Below are positions 1-15,303 of a stretch of DNA of 64,000 bases, piece after piece. The position numbers were made by a program, and so were the translations under genes. Origin of the DNA: Fonticella tunisiensis (GTDB taxonomy: Bacteria; Bacillota; Clostridia; Clostridiales; Caloramatoraceae); NCBI RefSeq assembly GCF_004364155.1, contig NZ_SOAZ01000015.1, positions 1 through 64,000 on the forward strand, given 5' to 3'. Within the stretch, counting starts at the first letter, position 1. Each line of letters opens with the position of its first letter. A model generated the notes under the pieces. The model was not told where the DNA came from. It made no database searches and saw nothing but the letters and a program-made list of their open reading frames with translations.

Positions 1-69
1 TACTACGTAAATAAAGTATTTAATAATGAGTCTAAAGTATCTCAAATAAAAGGATTAATTTTTGGTTAA
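1..69 (+). CDS. C-terminal tail of an unidentified upstream gene (partial)
   Basis: Frame 1 is open from the first base and ends at TAA 67-69. It reads YYVNKVFNNE...IKGLIFG, 22 residues. The composition is plausible for coding DNA but far too short to identify a family. It could be chance, since AT-rich DNA can stay open this long. Confidence 0.3.
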   Translation, partial: YYVNKVFNNESKVSQIKGLIFG

Positions 70-570
70 ATAAACCTGTTGACAATTCATAATAGCATCT
101 TAGGAGTAGTGTAACTATTTTTATTTCCATAATATTCCTAAGTCTAAAATTTTAAATTAGCACAACGAGTTAATTTATAAATTTCTTAATAGAATATTTA
201 ATGTATATTTAAAACAATTTTTATTTATTACTAAACCTGATTTAGTGAAGAGTGGCAATTATATAATATAAAGAATAATTAAGAGTCTAAATAATTTATA
301 TAAGCTCGACATAGTATTTGTTAAATAGTTATGCACATATATGTTTTTTATGACATTAACTCGAAGAATAATAATAAATTTTATCATTATCATCGTATAA
401 CTTTAGTTATTCGAAAATAAAAATCTAATTGGTAATACTAACACAAAGTAAAAATTGGTATAAATTCTTACTTTGTGTTAGATAAAAGTTGGCACACTTT
501 CTATCAATAGGTAAGAACTATGCCATAATAAATGAAAATTTAAGCAAAGGTTATCATTTAACCGGCTTTT
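70..570. other. AT-rich intergenic stretch with one perfect inverted repeat
   Basis: No convincing ORF is present. The only clear structure is a perfect 14-bp inverted repeat, 438-451 with 468-481 (CTAACACAAAGTAA and its complement), separated by 16 nt and with no T-run after it. A short motif ATTAGCACAACG near 157 recurs near 23137, again in transposon-rich DNA. Confidence 0.5.
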
Positions 571-641
571 TAGCCCCCTAGAGTATTTGGACAATTAGTT
601 TTAATATGATAAGATTAAATTGTCAAAGGGGGAAATTGTAT

Positions 642-956
642 ATGCCAGTGACAAAAAGAAAATTCACACCAGAGTTTAAGGAAAAATTAATCAAGGAAGC
701 AATAGAAACAGGTAATGCATCACTAGTTGCAAGACAGTACGAAATATCTCCAAGCCTTCTTAGCAGATGGGTTAGGCAGTATAAAAACCCTCAGAATAAT
801 AATACCTTAACAAAAGAAAGTAAGATTACTTCTCATGCTGACATAAAGGCACTTGAGGATGAAAACAATACATTAAAAAAGCTGCTAGGTGAAAAGGATC
901 TTGAGATTGCCATCCTTAAGGACCTATTAAAAAAACCAACCAACGATAGCAGATAA
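642..956 (+). CDS. IS3-family transposase OrfA (helix-turn-helix)
   Basis: This small protein recognises the IS ends and helps OrfB act. The ATG at 642 is preferred over the upstream in-frame ATG at 606 because AAAGGGGG lies just before it. The product is 104 aa. It has the HTH_Tnp_1 layout, with KRKFTPEFK at the N-terminus, then SLVARQYEISPSLLSRW as the helix-turn-helix, and a leucine-rich C-terminal helix (LEDENNTLKKLL) of the OrfA leucine-zipper type. It ends just after an A7 run (929-935), the usual place for programmed frameshifting into OrfB. Confidence 0.85.
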   Translation: MPVTKRKFTPEFKEKLIKEAIETGNASLVARQYEISPSLLSRWVRQYKNPQNNNTLTKESKITSHADIKALEDENNTLKKLLGEKDLEIAILKDLLKKPTNDSR

Positions 957-1881
957 AGTAGAAATTGCAAATAAGTGGATAAAGAAAGGTTATCCTAAAA
1001 CGAAAGTTTTAAGGATATTAGAGTTAAATCGCTCAACTTATTACTATCAAATTTCAAAGAAATCTAAGCCTAAAAGAAGGACTCCCGGCAGAGCTATTCC
1101 AGGATATTCTCTTGATATCAATAATAAGAGAGTACCTGATGACCAGATCAAGGAGTATATCATTCAAATTATCGAAGATGAAGGCCTTTCATATGGATAC
1201 TACAAGATAACCATGGCTTTTAAAAGAAACTTTAACCTAAAAATCAATAAGAAAAAGGTGTACAGGCTCTGTAAAGAGTTAAATATACTAAGGCCTCAAA
1301 GAGAAATAAAACCAAAGCATCCTAGAAAAATTGCTAAAAACAGAACAGTTACAGCATCAAACCAATTGTGGGAGACAGATATAAAGTATGGTTATATAGA
1401 AGGTGAGGACAGGTTTTTCTATATAATGAGCATCATAGATGTTGCCGATAGGGATATTGTTGCTCATTATATAGGACTCAATTGTACAGGGGAGGATGCT
1501 GTAAGATTATTAAAAATAGCATTACGTAAAAGGCAGCTTTATGATGCTGAAATTAAGCCGGTTATACGTTCCGACAACGGACCACAGTATATCAGCCATG
1601 CTTTTGTTTCTGCTTGTGAGGAGTTAGGTATAGAGCATGAAAGAATACCTTACAAAACGCCAAATATGAATGCACACATAGAAGCATATCATAGGATACT
1701 TGAGGATGAATGCCTAAGTATAAATGTATTTAAGAGCTATACTGAAGCATATAAGGAAGTTAATGATTTTGTAAAAAAATATAGCACAAAGCGGATACAC
1801 TCGGCAACAAAATATATGCCGCCCAGGGAATATTATGAGTATCTACAGAGAACTAATGAAAAAGTCAATATAAGGCTGTAA
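931..1881 (+). CDS. IS3-family transposase OrfB, DDE integrase core
   Basis: This is the catalytic transposase (rve/DDE domain). The frame is open from 931, with N-terminal IADKVEIANKW, HTH_21-like KGYPKTKVLRILELNRSTYYYQ region, then the catalytic core: first Asp in WETDIKYGY, second in IRSDNGPQYIS and the Glu in HIEAYHRILEDE. The first internal ATG is at 1213, too late for a complete protein, so expression should depend on fusion to OrfA. OrfB lies in the +1 frame relative to OrfA. The usual -1 slip on A7 would meet a TAG within five codons. Either the A-run has lost a base or slippage of another kind is used, so the copy may be inactive. Confidence 0.8.
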   Translation, partial: KNQPTIADKVEIANKWIKKGYPKTKVLRILELNRSTYYYQISKKSKPKRRTPGRAIPGYSLDINNKRVPDDQIKEYIIQIIEDEGLSYGYYKITMAFKRNFNLKINKKKVYRLCKELNILRPQREIKPKHPRKIAKNRTVTASNQLWETDIKYGYIEGEDRFFYIMSIIDVADRDIVAHYIGLNCTGEDAVRLLKIALRKRQLYDAEIKPVIRSDNGPQYISHAFVSACEELGIEHERIPYKTPNMNAHIEAYHRILEDECLSINVFKSYTEAYKEVNDFVKKYSTKRIHSATKYMPPREYYEYLQRTNEKVNIRL

Positions 1882-1911
1882 AGTAAGGTCTGGCGAAGCG
1901 TACTCTTGACA

Positions 1912-2012
1912 TTGAGGGCATGCATGATAGCCTTGTCTCAAAAGTGGCAGGATCTGAATTTTAGGCCGTTGCCAGAGCTAAGAATCATGCATGTGGAGGC
2001 TCAATGTCAAGG
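1912..2012. repeat. Long imperfect inverted repeat inside the IS3 element
   Basis: The left arm starting at 1912 (TTGACATTGAGGGCATGCATGAT) pairs with the right arm ending near 2012 (ATCATGCATG...CTCAATGTCAA). The right arm, read on the minus strand, matches 24522-24566 over about 40 bp with few changes, so this piece occurs at least twice in the window. It could be a transcription barrier or a subterminal structure of the IS. Confidence 0.6.
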
Positions 2013-2102
2013 GCAGACCGCGATAAAAATAATAAATTTTTGAAATTCTACGTAAGCCAATGAAAATTTAATACAGTGTCCAATAATAGGGGGTCAATCC
2101 GC

Positions 2103-2520
2103 CGGAGTTGTGAGGTCAAATAGGAAAATAGTATTAAAAAGGTTAAGTTTCAACTTTCACAGTTTGAAAAATATATTAAATCCAGATGCTTTGTATGTTG
2201 TTACTGTCAAAGGCAAGTATTATTAGGTTTATACTTATGAAGGTCCAATTGCAAATATTTAAAAACAATTTAGTCTTTGATAAATATAGGGCACGTAGCA
2301 TTTTATATATTGAAAGATACTTTTTAATAGTATTTTTAGCAATAAACTTTCTTAAAATATTTAGAGTATTTCAAAAGACTCTCATGCTAAAAAGACTGTT
2401 GATGAAGTAATAGTCTATAAAAATAGCCTAACGACTAAAGAATTAGTTAAACGTGTACTATAAAGCACAAGAAAATTCATTTTTAGATGAGGTTTACAAG
2501 TATCAAAAAATTTCATAATA
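2103..2520 (+). pseudogene. Decayed coding remnant, family uncertain
   Basis: Several protein-like pieces lie in shifting frames: NPDALYVVTVKGKYY (about 2180-2224), DEVIVYKNSLTTKELVKRVL (about 2402-2461) and YKAQENSFLDEVYKYQKIS (about 2459-2516). They read like the end of one gene broken by stops and frameshifts. The flavour is that of glycosylation-associated or MAF-like proteins near nonulosonate genes, but this is a guess. The longest open frame here (2186-2410) is not the protein-like one. Confidence 0.35.
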
Positions 2521-2539
2521 AATTTTAATGGAGCTTTTT

Positions 2540-2565
2540 CATTAGGGAACTTTTATCCCTAATGA
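2540..2565. terminator. Hairpin between the decayed gene and neuB
   Basis: CATTAGGGA and TCCCTAATG form a 9-bp stem around a short T-rich loop. No T-run follows, so termination is uncertain. It separates the decayed gene from the nonulosonate operon. Confidence 0.4.
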
Positions 2566-2723
2566 ATAGATATTGCTAAGTTATTATATTTGTACATAAT
2601 TAGCAATTTCATTTTTAAAGTTACTTATTTAAAGTTATAAGTTATAATAACAAGATGTAAGAAATTTTTAAAAAATTAAGTGTTTTATGTAAGAAATTAG
2701 GATTTTTGTTAGGGGGTAAACTA

Positions 2724-3770
2724 ATGACTAAGCCATTTATTCAAATAGGAAACAGAAGAATAGGTGAAGACTATAAACCATTAGTAATTGCAGAAATAGG
2801 CATAAATCATGAGGGTAGTTTAGAAGTTGCAAAAAAAATGGTTGACGCCGCTTATAGTGTTGGAGCAGAAATTATCAAACATCAAACACATGTTATAGAA
2901 GATGAAATGAGCAAGGAAGCTAAGAAGGTTATTCCAGGTAACACTGATGTATCAATTTATGATGTTATGAAAAGGTGTGCACTAAATGAAGAAGATGAAA
3001 TTGCGTTGAAAGAATATGTTGAATCTAAAGGGATGATTTATTTAAGTACACCTTTTTCAAGAGCAGCTGCTGATAGACTAGAGAGGATGGGGGTACTGGC
3101 TTATAAAATTGGTTCAGGTGAATGCAACAATTATCCTTTGATTGAGCATATAGCTTCATTTGGTAAGCCGATGATTGTGTCAACAGGAATGAATGATATT
3201 GAAAGCATTCGAAAAACAGTAAACATTTTAGAAAAATATAATATTCAGTACGCTTTATTACATTGTACAAACTTATATCCAACTCCTCCTCATTTAGTAA
3301 GACTTGGAGGTATGTTAGAATTACAAAAGGCTTTTCCTAATGCAGTAATAGGTTTATCTGATCATACAGTTAATAATAATGCTAGTCTAGCAGCGACAGC
3401 ATTAGGAGCTTCAATACTTGAAAGACATTTTACAGATTCAAAAGACAGGCCGGGACCAGATATAGTATGTTCTATGGATCCTGAAGAATTAAAGCAGCTA
3501 ATTGACGGCAGTGCTGAAATTGCACAAATGAGAGGTGGAAAAAAAGAAGCAGCACCAGAAGAAAAAGTAACTATCGATTTTGCCTTTGCAACTGTGGTAG
3601 CAATAAAAGATTTGAAGGCTGGTGATGTTTTAACCAAAGAAAATATCTGGGTAAAGAGGCCAGGAACAGGTGAGATAAAAGCTGAATTTTACAATTCTTT
3701 ATTGGGAAAGCGAATAAAAAGAGATATTGCTTATGATGAACATCTAAGATGGGATGATATAGAGGAATAA
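2724..3770 (+). CDS. neuB: N-acetylneuraminate/legionaminate-type synthase (NeuB family)
   Basis: It condenses phosphoenolpyruvate with an N-acetyl-mannosamine-type sugar to form a nine-carbon nonulosonic acid in the cytoplasm. The ATG at 2724 has AGGGGGT seven bases before it and is preferred to the in-frame TTG at 2706. The product is 348 aa, a normal family length. The N-terminal NeuB barrel shows [26 protein letters not shown] and [17 protein letters not shown] and [15 protein letters not shown] form the substrate region. The C-terminal SAF (antifreeze-like) domain covers about residues 280-348. It is first in a three-gene operon with neuC and neuA. Family knowledge cannot separate the sialic from the legionaminic substrate here. 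Confidence 0.92.
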   Translation: MTKPFIQIGNRRIGEDYKPLVIAEIGINHEGSLEVAKKMVDAAYSVGAEIIKHQTHVIEDEMSKEAKKVIPGNTDVSIYDVMKRCALNEEDEIALKEYVESKGMIYLSTPFSRAAADRLERMGVLAYKIGSGECNNYPLIEHIASFGKPMIVSTGMNDIESIRKTVNILEKYNIQYALLHCTNLYPTPPHLVRLGGMLELQKAFPNAVIGLSDHTVNNNASLAATALGASILERHFTDSKDRPGPDIVCSMDPEELKQLIDGSAEIAQMRGGKKEAAPEEKVTIDFAFATVVAIKDLKAGDVLTKENIWVKRPGTGEIKAEFYNSLLGKRIKRDIAYDEHLRWDDIEE

Positions 3771-3773
3771 CGG

Positions 3774-4919
3774 ATGGGGATGAAAATGAAGAAAATATTG
3801 TTTCTCACAGGTACTAGGGCAGACTATGGAAAAATAAAGTCCCTAATGAAGCAAGTTGAAAATAGTGACAAATTTGAACTGCATATATTTGTAACCGGAA
3901 TGCATATGCTTTTGAAATATGGCTCAACTTGGAAAGAAGTTGAAAAGGATGGTTTTAAAAACATTTATAAGTTTATAAACCAACAAACTAATTCGCATAT
4001 GGATATAGCTTTAAGCAATACTATTTTGGGATTAAGCAATTATGTTCATGAATTAAAACCAGATATGATAGTTGTTCATGGTGATAGATTAGAAGCACTG
4101 GCAGGTGCTATCGTTGGTGCTTTTAATAATATCAAAGTTGCCCATATAGAAGGTGGGGAAGTATCAGGAACTATCGACGAATCAATAAGGCATGCAATAA
4201 CTAAGTTTTCGCATATACATTTTGTTAGCAATGAAGAAGCAAAAAAAAGAGTTATTCAATTAGGAGAGAGGGAAGATAGTGTTTTTGTCATTGGTTCTCC
4301 TGATATTGATATAATGGTTTCTGATAAATTACCTAACATAGATCAAGTTAAAGAGTATTATGAAATAAGTTTTGATAAATATTCTATATTAATTTATCAT
4401 CCTGTTACTACACAAGTTGATATTCTACAGCAAAATGTTAAAGAAGTAGTTGATGCTGTAATCGAATCTAAAAGGAACTATGTTGTTATTTATCCAAACA
4501 ATGACGAAGGAAATGAAATAATTTTAAATGAATATAAAAGGTTTGAAAAGAATCCTCGTTTTAGAGTATTTCCTTCAATAAGGTTTGAATATTTTCTTAC
4601 TTTATTAAAACACTCAGATTTTATGATCGGAAACTCAAGTGCAGGTGTTAGAGAAACAGGAATATATGGTATACATTCGATAGATATAGGAATCAGACAA
4701 AAAGGTAGATATGACATGAAAAAATTAAAAAACATTATTCATGTGAATGAAAATAAAAATGAGATTATTGAAGCAATTGAAAAACTGGAAAAAATGGATG
4801 CTTGCAGTAGCAAAGTTTTTGGAGATGGCCAGAGTGATAAAAAGTTCATTGAGATTTTAGAAAGCAAGAATATCTGGGAGATGGAAATTCAAAAGAATTT
4901 TATTGATATTGAATACTAA
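3774..4919 (+). CDS. neuC: UDP-N-acetylglucosamine 2-epimerase, hydrolysing (NeuC family)
   Basis: It releases UDP and epimerises the sugar at C2, giving the free ManNAc-type substrate for NeuB. The protein is 381 aa, with N-terminal FLTGTRADYGK, the central VVHGDRLEALAGA and HIEGGEVSGTIDESIRHAI, and the C-terminal GNSSAGVRETGIYG, all typical of the UDPGP 2-epimerase fold. The start at 3774 has GAGG eight bases upstream. ATGs at 3780 and 3786 are also possible. It begins 4 bp after neuB and is followed by neuA, so the three are clearly cotranscribed. If the pathway starts from a diamino sugar it would be LegG-like, but no genes for making such a sugar are in the window. Confidence 0.9.
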   Translation: MGMKMKKILFLTGTRADYGKIKSLMKQVENSDKFELHIFVTGMHMLLKYGSTWKEVEKDGFKNIYKFINQQTNSHMDIALSNTILGLSNYVHELKPDMIVVHGDRLEALAGAIVGAFNNIKVAHIEGGEVSGTIDESIRHAITKFSHIHFVSNEEAKKRVIQLGEREDSVFVIGSPDIDIMVSDKLPNIDQVKEYYEISFDKYSILIYHPVTTQVDILQQNVKEVVDAVIESKRNYVVIYPNNDEGNEIILNEYKRFEKNPRFRVFPSIRFEYFLTLLKHSDFMIGNSSAGVRETGIYGIHSIDIGIRQKGRYDMKKLKNIIHVNENKNEIIEAIEKLEKMDACSSKVFGDGQSDKKFIEILESKNIWEMEIQKNFIDIEY

Positions 4920-4932
4920 GGAGATAAATACT

Positions 4933-5628
4933 ATGTATAAAGGAAAAACTTTTTTAGCTATAATTCCAGCTAGAGGAGGAAGTAAAGGTATTCCAAGAAA
5001 AAATATAATTAATGTAAATGGAAAGCCTCTTATTCAATACACAATTGATGAAGCTAAGAAAGCACAATATTTAGATAGAATAATTGTCTCAACAGATGAT
5101 GAAGAGATTGCAGAAGTATCAAAAAAGTGTGGAGCAGAAGTTCCATTTTTAAGGCCAAAAGAATTGGCAGACGATAATTCTAAAACGATAGATGTTTTAT
5201 TACATGCTATAAATGAATTGGTTAAGCAAGGAAATAAATATGATTATGTGGTACTATTGCAACCTACTCAACCGTTAAGAAAAAGCTGGCATATAGATGA
5301 ATCAATAAAAAAAATAGTTGAAAGCAATGAAGAAAGCTTAGTAAGCGTTACTGAAGTGAAGGAACATCCAATTTTAATGAGGACAATAGATAAAAATGAT
5401 AGAGTTGAGAATTTACTTAATGTAAATAGTACAGTTAGAAGACAAGATTTCCCTAAGTTTTACAAGGTTAATGGTGCTATATATATCAATAAGTTAAACG
5501 AAAACTTCAACAATTATACAAGCTTGAATGATAATAAACTTGCTTATATCATGGATAAAAAATATGATATAGATATTGACGAACCGATAGATTTAGAAAT
5601 TTTTGAATTTCTTGTAAAAAGATATTAA
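4933..5628 (+). CDS. neuA: CMP-nonulosonate cytidylyltransferase (NeuA family)
   Basis: It activates the nonulosonic acid with CTP to give the CMP-sugar donor. The ATG at 4933 follows AAGGAG with good spacing and is preferred to earlier in-frame starts that overlap neuC. The product is 231 aa. Key motifs are IIPARGGSKGIPRKN (CTP-binding loop), IVSTDDEEIA, LLQPTQPLR and FYKVNGAIYI, and it ends with the usual IDIDEPIDL. It is the last gene of the operon. A stop-hairpin cassette lies immediately downstream, outside this gene. Confidence 0.92.
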   Translation: MYKGKTFLAIIPARGGSKGIPRKNIINVNGKPLIQYTIDEAKKAQYLDRIIVSTDDEEIAEVSKKCGAEVPFLRPKELADDNSKTIDVLLHAINELVKQGNKYDYVVLLQPTQPLRKSWHIDESIKKIVESNEESLVSVTEVKEHPILMRTIDKNDRVENLLNVNSTVRRQDFPKFYKVNGAIYINKLNENFNNYTSLNDNKLAYIMDKKYDIDIDEPIDLEIFEFLVKRY

Positions 5629-5634
5629 AAAACA

Positions 5635-5698
5635 TAGGTGCCAGCCACTTGAGAATTGGGATTTGATAAGGGAATGTACAAGCATTCCCTTATGTTAT
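5635..5698 (+). repeat. Stop-hairpin cassette, copy A
   Basis: This copy of the dispersed cassette begins AGGTGCCAGCCACTTGAG, then has GAATTGGGATTTGAT and a hairpin. The stem is 5666-5676 with 5683-5693 (11 bp, ATAAGGGAATG and its complement). It ends TATGTTATA. It sits 7 bp after the neuA stop codon, so here it acts as a possible terminator without changing the protein. A T-run is missing, so termination strength is unclear. Confidence 0.85.
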
Positions 5699-5767
5699 AC
5701 AATAATAAGATTAGATTTAAGCGATGTTGCGTTTATGAAACAATAAAATAGAACTGGAGTTGATTCT

Positions 5768-7336
5768 ATGTCAAAAAAGCACTTGCTTAAAGGTTCAATC
5801 ATAATAATAACCTTCACGATTCTATCCAAAATTCTGGGGTTTCTTCGTGAAACCTTAGTTGCTGCAAACTTTGGTGCAACCTATGATGCAGACATATTTA
5901 ATTTTTCTATGGGGCTTGTGGGACTGCTTCTGGGAAGTATTGGTAGTGGACTTGCTACTACCTTTATTCCTATGCTTACGGAGGCAATTGAGACAAAGTC
6001 TAAAAGGATGCGAAACAGGTTTGTAAGCAATGTTATAAATGTTACACTGCTTGTTGTTTTTGTTTTGCTTTTATTTGGCCTAATATTTACTAAATATATA
6101 GTAATGGCTTTTGCTCCAGGTTTTATAGGTAATGAAAAAGTATTTTTAGATGCGGTAAACATAACAAGGATAATGTTCTTTTCAATGATATTTATAGGCC
6201 TTCAGAATATATTTACGGGTATACATCAAAGCCACAATAGGTTTACAGTTCCAGCAGCTGTGGGATTTGTAATGAATGGAGTATATATCTTTTATCTTAT
6301 TTTTTTTGCTAAGAAATATGGAATATATGGACTTGCGATAGCAAGTGTTATATCATATTTCCTTCAGTTATTAATTTACATTCCAGAATATAAGAGGCTT
6401 GGATATAAATATAGGTTTATATTGGATTTTAAAGATGAGGATTTAAGAAGAATGTTTAAGCTTATGCTTCCTGTTTTGATAGGGGCGTCGATTAGCCAGA
6501 TTAACTTCTTAGTGGACAGGCAGCTTGCAACACTAGTCGGAGAGGGGTCAATCGCTGTTTTAAACTACGCAAATAAGCTGAACACGTTTATATATGGTAT
6601 ATTTGCAGTGGCGATATCAACAGTTATATACCCAACCCTTGCTACATATTCAGCGCAGGATAATATCGATGGATATAAAAATGCAGTAGTTAGGGCAGTT
6701 AATATGGTAATGTTTATTATGATTCCTGCAACATTTGGAATGATGGTTTTAAGGCAGCCATTTGTTGTTGCAGCCTTTCAAAGAGGGGCATTTACAAAGG
6801 AAGCCTCAACTATTACAGCCATGGCACTCTTTTTCTATTCACCTGGAATGATATTCATAGGGATAAGGGATATAATAAACAGGGCATTTTATTCAGTAAA
6901 GGATACCAAAACACCAATGATAAATGGTATAGCTGGGGTTGTATTAAACATTATATTAAACCTTCTTCTCGTAAAGTATATAGGGGTTTCAGGCCTTGCC
7001 CTTGCAACATCTATATCTATTACAGTAACTACTGTTCTTTTAATTAGAAGTTTAAATAAGAGGGTAAAGGATGTAGGGACAGGTAAAATGCTTAGCGCAT
7101 TTATAAAAATTACCGTATCATCACTTGTTATGTCTATAGTGGTATTGCTAATGAACAAAGCAATAATAGCAAAGCTGGGATTAAACTTTAAAGGTTCAAT
7201 TATATCAATTTTTAGCTGTGCTTTAGTTGGAGCATTAATATACATTGTGGGTATATATATATTAAAGCTTGATGAATTTATGTATGCAGTGAATTTGGCT
7301 AAGAGGAAACTTAGGTGCCAGCCACCTGAGAATTGA
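5768..7336 (+). CDS. murJ: MurJ/MviN-type lipid flippase
   Basis: A polytopic membrane protein of the MOP superfamily that flips lipid-linked precursors (lipid II or a related polyprenyl-linked sugar) across the membrane. It is 522 aa with about 14 hydrophobic segments. Family features include SKILGFLRETLVAANFGA at the N-terminus, SGLATTFIPML, and LPVLIGASISQINFLVDRQLAT in the middle. GGAG precedes the ATG at 5768. It could serve peptidoglycan or the polysaccharide pathway; the nearby nonulosonate operon makes the second option worth noting. The last residues, RCQPPEN, are encoded by the inserted stop-hairpin cassette and are not part of the family. Confidence 0.88.
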   Translation: MSKKHLLKGSIIIITFTILSKILGFLRETLVAANFGATYDADIFNFSMGLVGLLLGSIGSGLATTFIPMLTEAIETKSKRMRNRFVSNVINVTLLVVFVLLLFGLIFTKYIVMAFAPGFIGNEKVFLDAVNITRIMFFSMIFIGLQNIFTGIHQSHNRFTVPAAVGFVMNGVYIFYLIFFAKKYGIYGLAIASVISYFLQLLIYIPEYKRLGYKYRFILDFKDEDLRRMFKLMLPVLIGASISQINFLVDRQLATLVGEGSIAVLNYANKLNTFIYGIFAVAISTVIYPTLATYSAQDNIDGYKNAVVRAVNMVMFIMIPATFGMMVLRQPFVVAAFQRGAFTKEASTITAMALFFYSPGMIFIGIRDIINRAFYSVKDTKTPMINGIAGVVLNIILNLLLVKYIGVSGLALATSISITVTTVLLIRSLNKRVKDVGTGKMLSAFIKITVSSLVMSIVVLLMNKAIIAKLGLNFKGSIISIFSCALVGALIYIVGIYILKLDEFMYAVNLAKRKLRCQPPEN

Positions 7337-7346
7337 GATTTGATAA
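7313..7346 (+). repeat. Stop-hairpin cassette, partial copy B (5' half)
   Basis: AGGTGCCAGCCACCTGAGAA and the following GAGATTTGATAA match the cassette's first half. The hairpin half is missing. It supplies the final codons (RCQPPEN and TGA) of the MurJ-type gene. A full copy starts 8 bp downstream, so two copies stand in tandem. Confidence 0.9.
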
Positions 7347-7353
7347 AGAGCTT

Positions 7354-7411
7354 AGGTGCCAGCCACCTGAGAATTGAGAATTGATACGGGAATGCGGATG
7401 CATTCCCGTAT
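7354..7411 (+). repeat. Stop-hairpin cassette, copy C, with a compensatory stem change
   Basis: A full copy in tandem with copy B. The stem 7384-7395 / 7400-7411 is a perfect 12 bp with a GGAT loop. Where the other copies have an A-T pair in the AAGGG/CCCTT part, this one has C-G (ACGGG/CCCGT): both sides changed together. That covariation indicates the pairing has been maintained. Confidence 0.92.
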
Positions 7412-7428
7412 GTTTTATCTAAACATTG

Positions 7429-7700
7429 GTAAGCGTAAAAAAATTCCCACCTATTATGTAGATGTGGATTGATGTATCATTATTCTTGACTAGAAACTCT
7501 CAGTTGTCAGGTAATGTATCTGACAGGGAAGTAAAGAATCCATGATGTTCTTGTCCCTGGGATCGACATTTGGAAGCTGTTCAAATTTTCCCCATTCATC
7601 TCGTATTTCTGTTTTATTCATGATTCAATTCCTCCTTTTCTTATGGGTATTTTCTCATGAATAAAACAACATTTCTATGTTGGAAACATTTGACGCTTAC
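7429..7700 (-). mobile_element. IS66-family remnant (short, internally deleted)
   Basis: Terminal repeats GTAAGCGTAAA (7429) and TTTGACGCTTAC (ending 7700) match the IS66-family end signature GTAAGCG. On the minus strand, from ATG at about 7622, a peptide starts MNKTEIRDEW, the opening of the IS66 accessory protein, then diverges and stops after about 43 codons. The rest of the IS is gone. A second, shorter remnant with the same ends lies at 44600-44795. Both start 10-18 bp after a stop-hairpin cassette. Confidence 0.8.
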
Positions 7701-14473
<6,773 letters not shown>

Positions 14474-14830
14474 TAGCAATCGAGAACGCCCACAGATTTG
14501 TGTAAATTTATTTAGATAAGATTAATTCAAAAAAGTGATTTATCTACTGTGACTTGTCAGGGGTAGAGACTTTGCCTGTTCAGCAGTCCTTTACAAATCC
14601 CTGCATTCGCTCAATTTAAGTTTAATTGGAAAATATTTAAAAATTGAATGACATTTGTTGGTATAAATGATATAATAATTTATGGAATATTATGGAAATA
14701 TGAATTATTTACGAATAATTAAAGGGTTAAACATAAGTTATAAGGATAATCAACAGCAAACGTTTTAATATTGTGATATTCAGCTCGGCATCTATCAAGT
14801 CTAACATCTATATTGAAAGTAACAAAACTA

Positions 14831-14879
14831 TTCCCGCGGTTGGGGCCCCCAGAATGGCACAGGGGCCGCTCCCTACGAT
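14831..14879 (-). repeat. GC-rich dispersed repeat (GTAGGG-GCGG type)
   Basis: On the minus strand it reads TCGTAGGGAGCGGCCCCTGT and continues through CCATTCTGGGGGCCCC. It stands out from the AT-rich surroundings and resembles the element at 51271-51345 (GTAGGGGCGGGCCTCTGCGT). Elements opening with GTAGGGGCGG are widespread as short intergenic repeats in bacteria. Confidence 0.5.
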
Positions 14880-15015
14880 AAAAATGTTAAAGCTTTATTG
14901 ATATCCATATATATGAAAGCAGAAAATATTTAACGTGGCGAGGTGCAGTGGTCAAATAATATTCGATCCTACGATATGCTTATTAATGTTTGCGCTTTGA
15001 TAATACAGAGGATTT

Positions 15016-15089
15016 GTCATACTGAGCGATAGCGAAGTATCTTTCCAAGTTGGTTAGGATCCTTCAATCGTACCTCCTTCAGGATGACA
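15016..15089. repeat. Intergenic palindromic repeat (GTCAT-CTGAG type)
   Basis: GTCATACTGAGCGATAGCGA opens the element and CCTTCAGGATGAC closes it, so the ends are inverted copies of each other (GTCAT-CTGA). The form matches the common short repeat TGTCAT-CTGAGCGAAGCGAAG found between genes in many bacteria. It has no coding potential. Confidence 0.55.
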
Positions 15090-15303
15090 GCAGCCATTGG
15101 ATTTCTTTATTTCCATTAAATACCATAACAATGTAGAGGAGGGAAGAAAAGCATCTACCAGTCCATCGGTGAGTCACGGGGGGATAGTATGTCTGCAGAT
15201 AGGATTCAAAATTTTCCGGACAACTTCTTTTCCGTGAATTTTGGATAGCTGAGGCAAAATGCCGCAGCTACTTAAAATAAAAAAACTAAAGGAGGGATAT
15301 TTT

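Larger units (their letters stand above)
571..2096 (+). mobile_element. IS3-family insertion sequence, about 1.5 kb
   Basis: Two overlapping transposase frames (642-956 and about 931-1881) lie between imperfect terminal inverted repeats. The left end at 571-597 has a C-rich start (GCCCCCTA) and then TTGGACA. The right end at 2074-2096, read inward on the minus strand, has TGACCCCCTAT and then TTGGACA. Length and organisation fit the IS3 family. No clear target duplication flanks it. Between orfB and the right end (1912-2012) is a large inverted repeat whose distal arm recurs at about 24522-24566. The ends are inferred from similarity between the two sides. Confidence 0.75.
14474..15303 (+). 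promoter_or_regulatory. Long intergenic region upstream of the GH3 gene, with repeat elements
   Basis: No gene was found. At 14756-14768, GCAAACGTTTTAA shares the AAACGTTTT core with the palindrome before the GH2 gene and may be a weak cre/LacI-type site. GC-rich dispersed repeats occupy 14831-14879 and 15016-15089 (listed separately). A strong Shine-Dalgarno (AAAGGAGGG) precedes the GH3 start. Confidence 0.45.

Noticed and set aside
2186-2410. 74-codon hydrophobic ORF on the plus strand
   Set aside because: Protein-like pieces in this region lie in other frames; this one has no ribosome site and is probably a by-product of a decayed gene.
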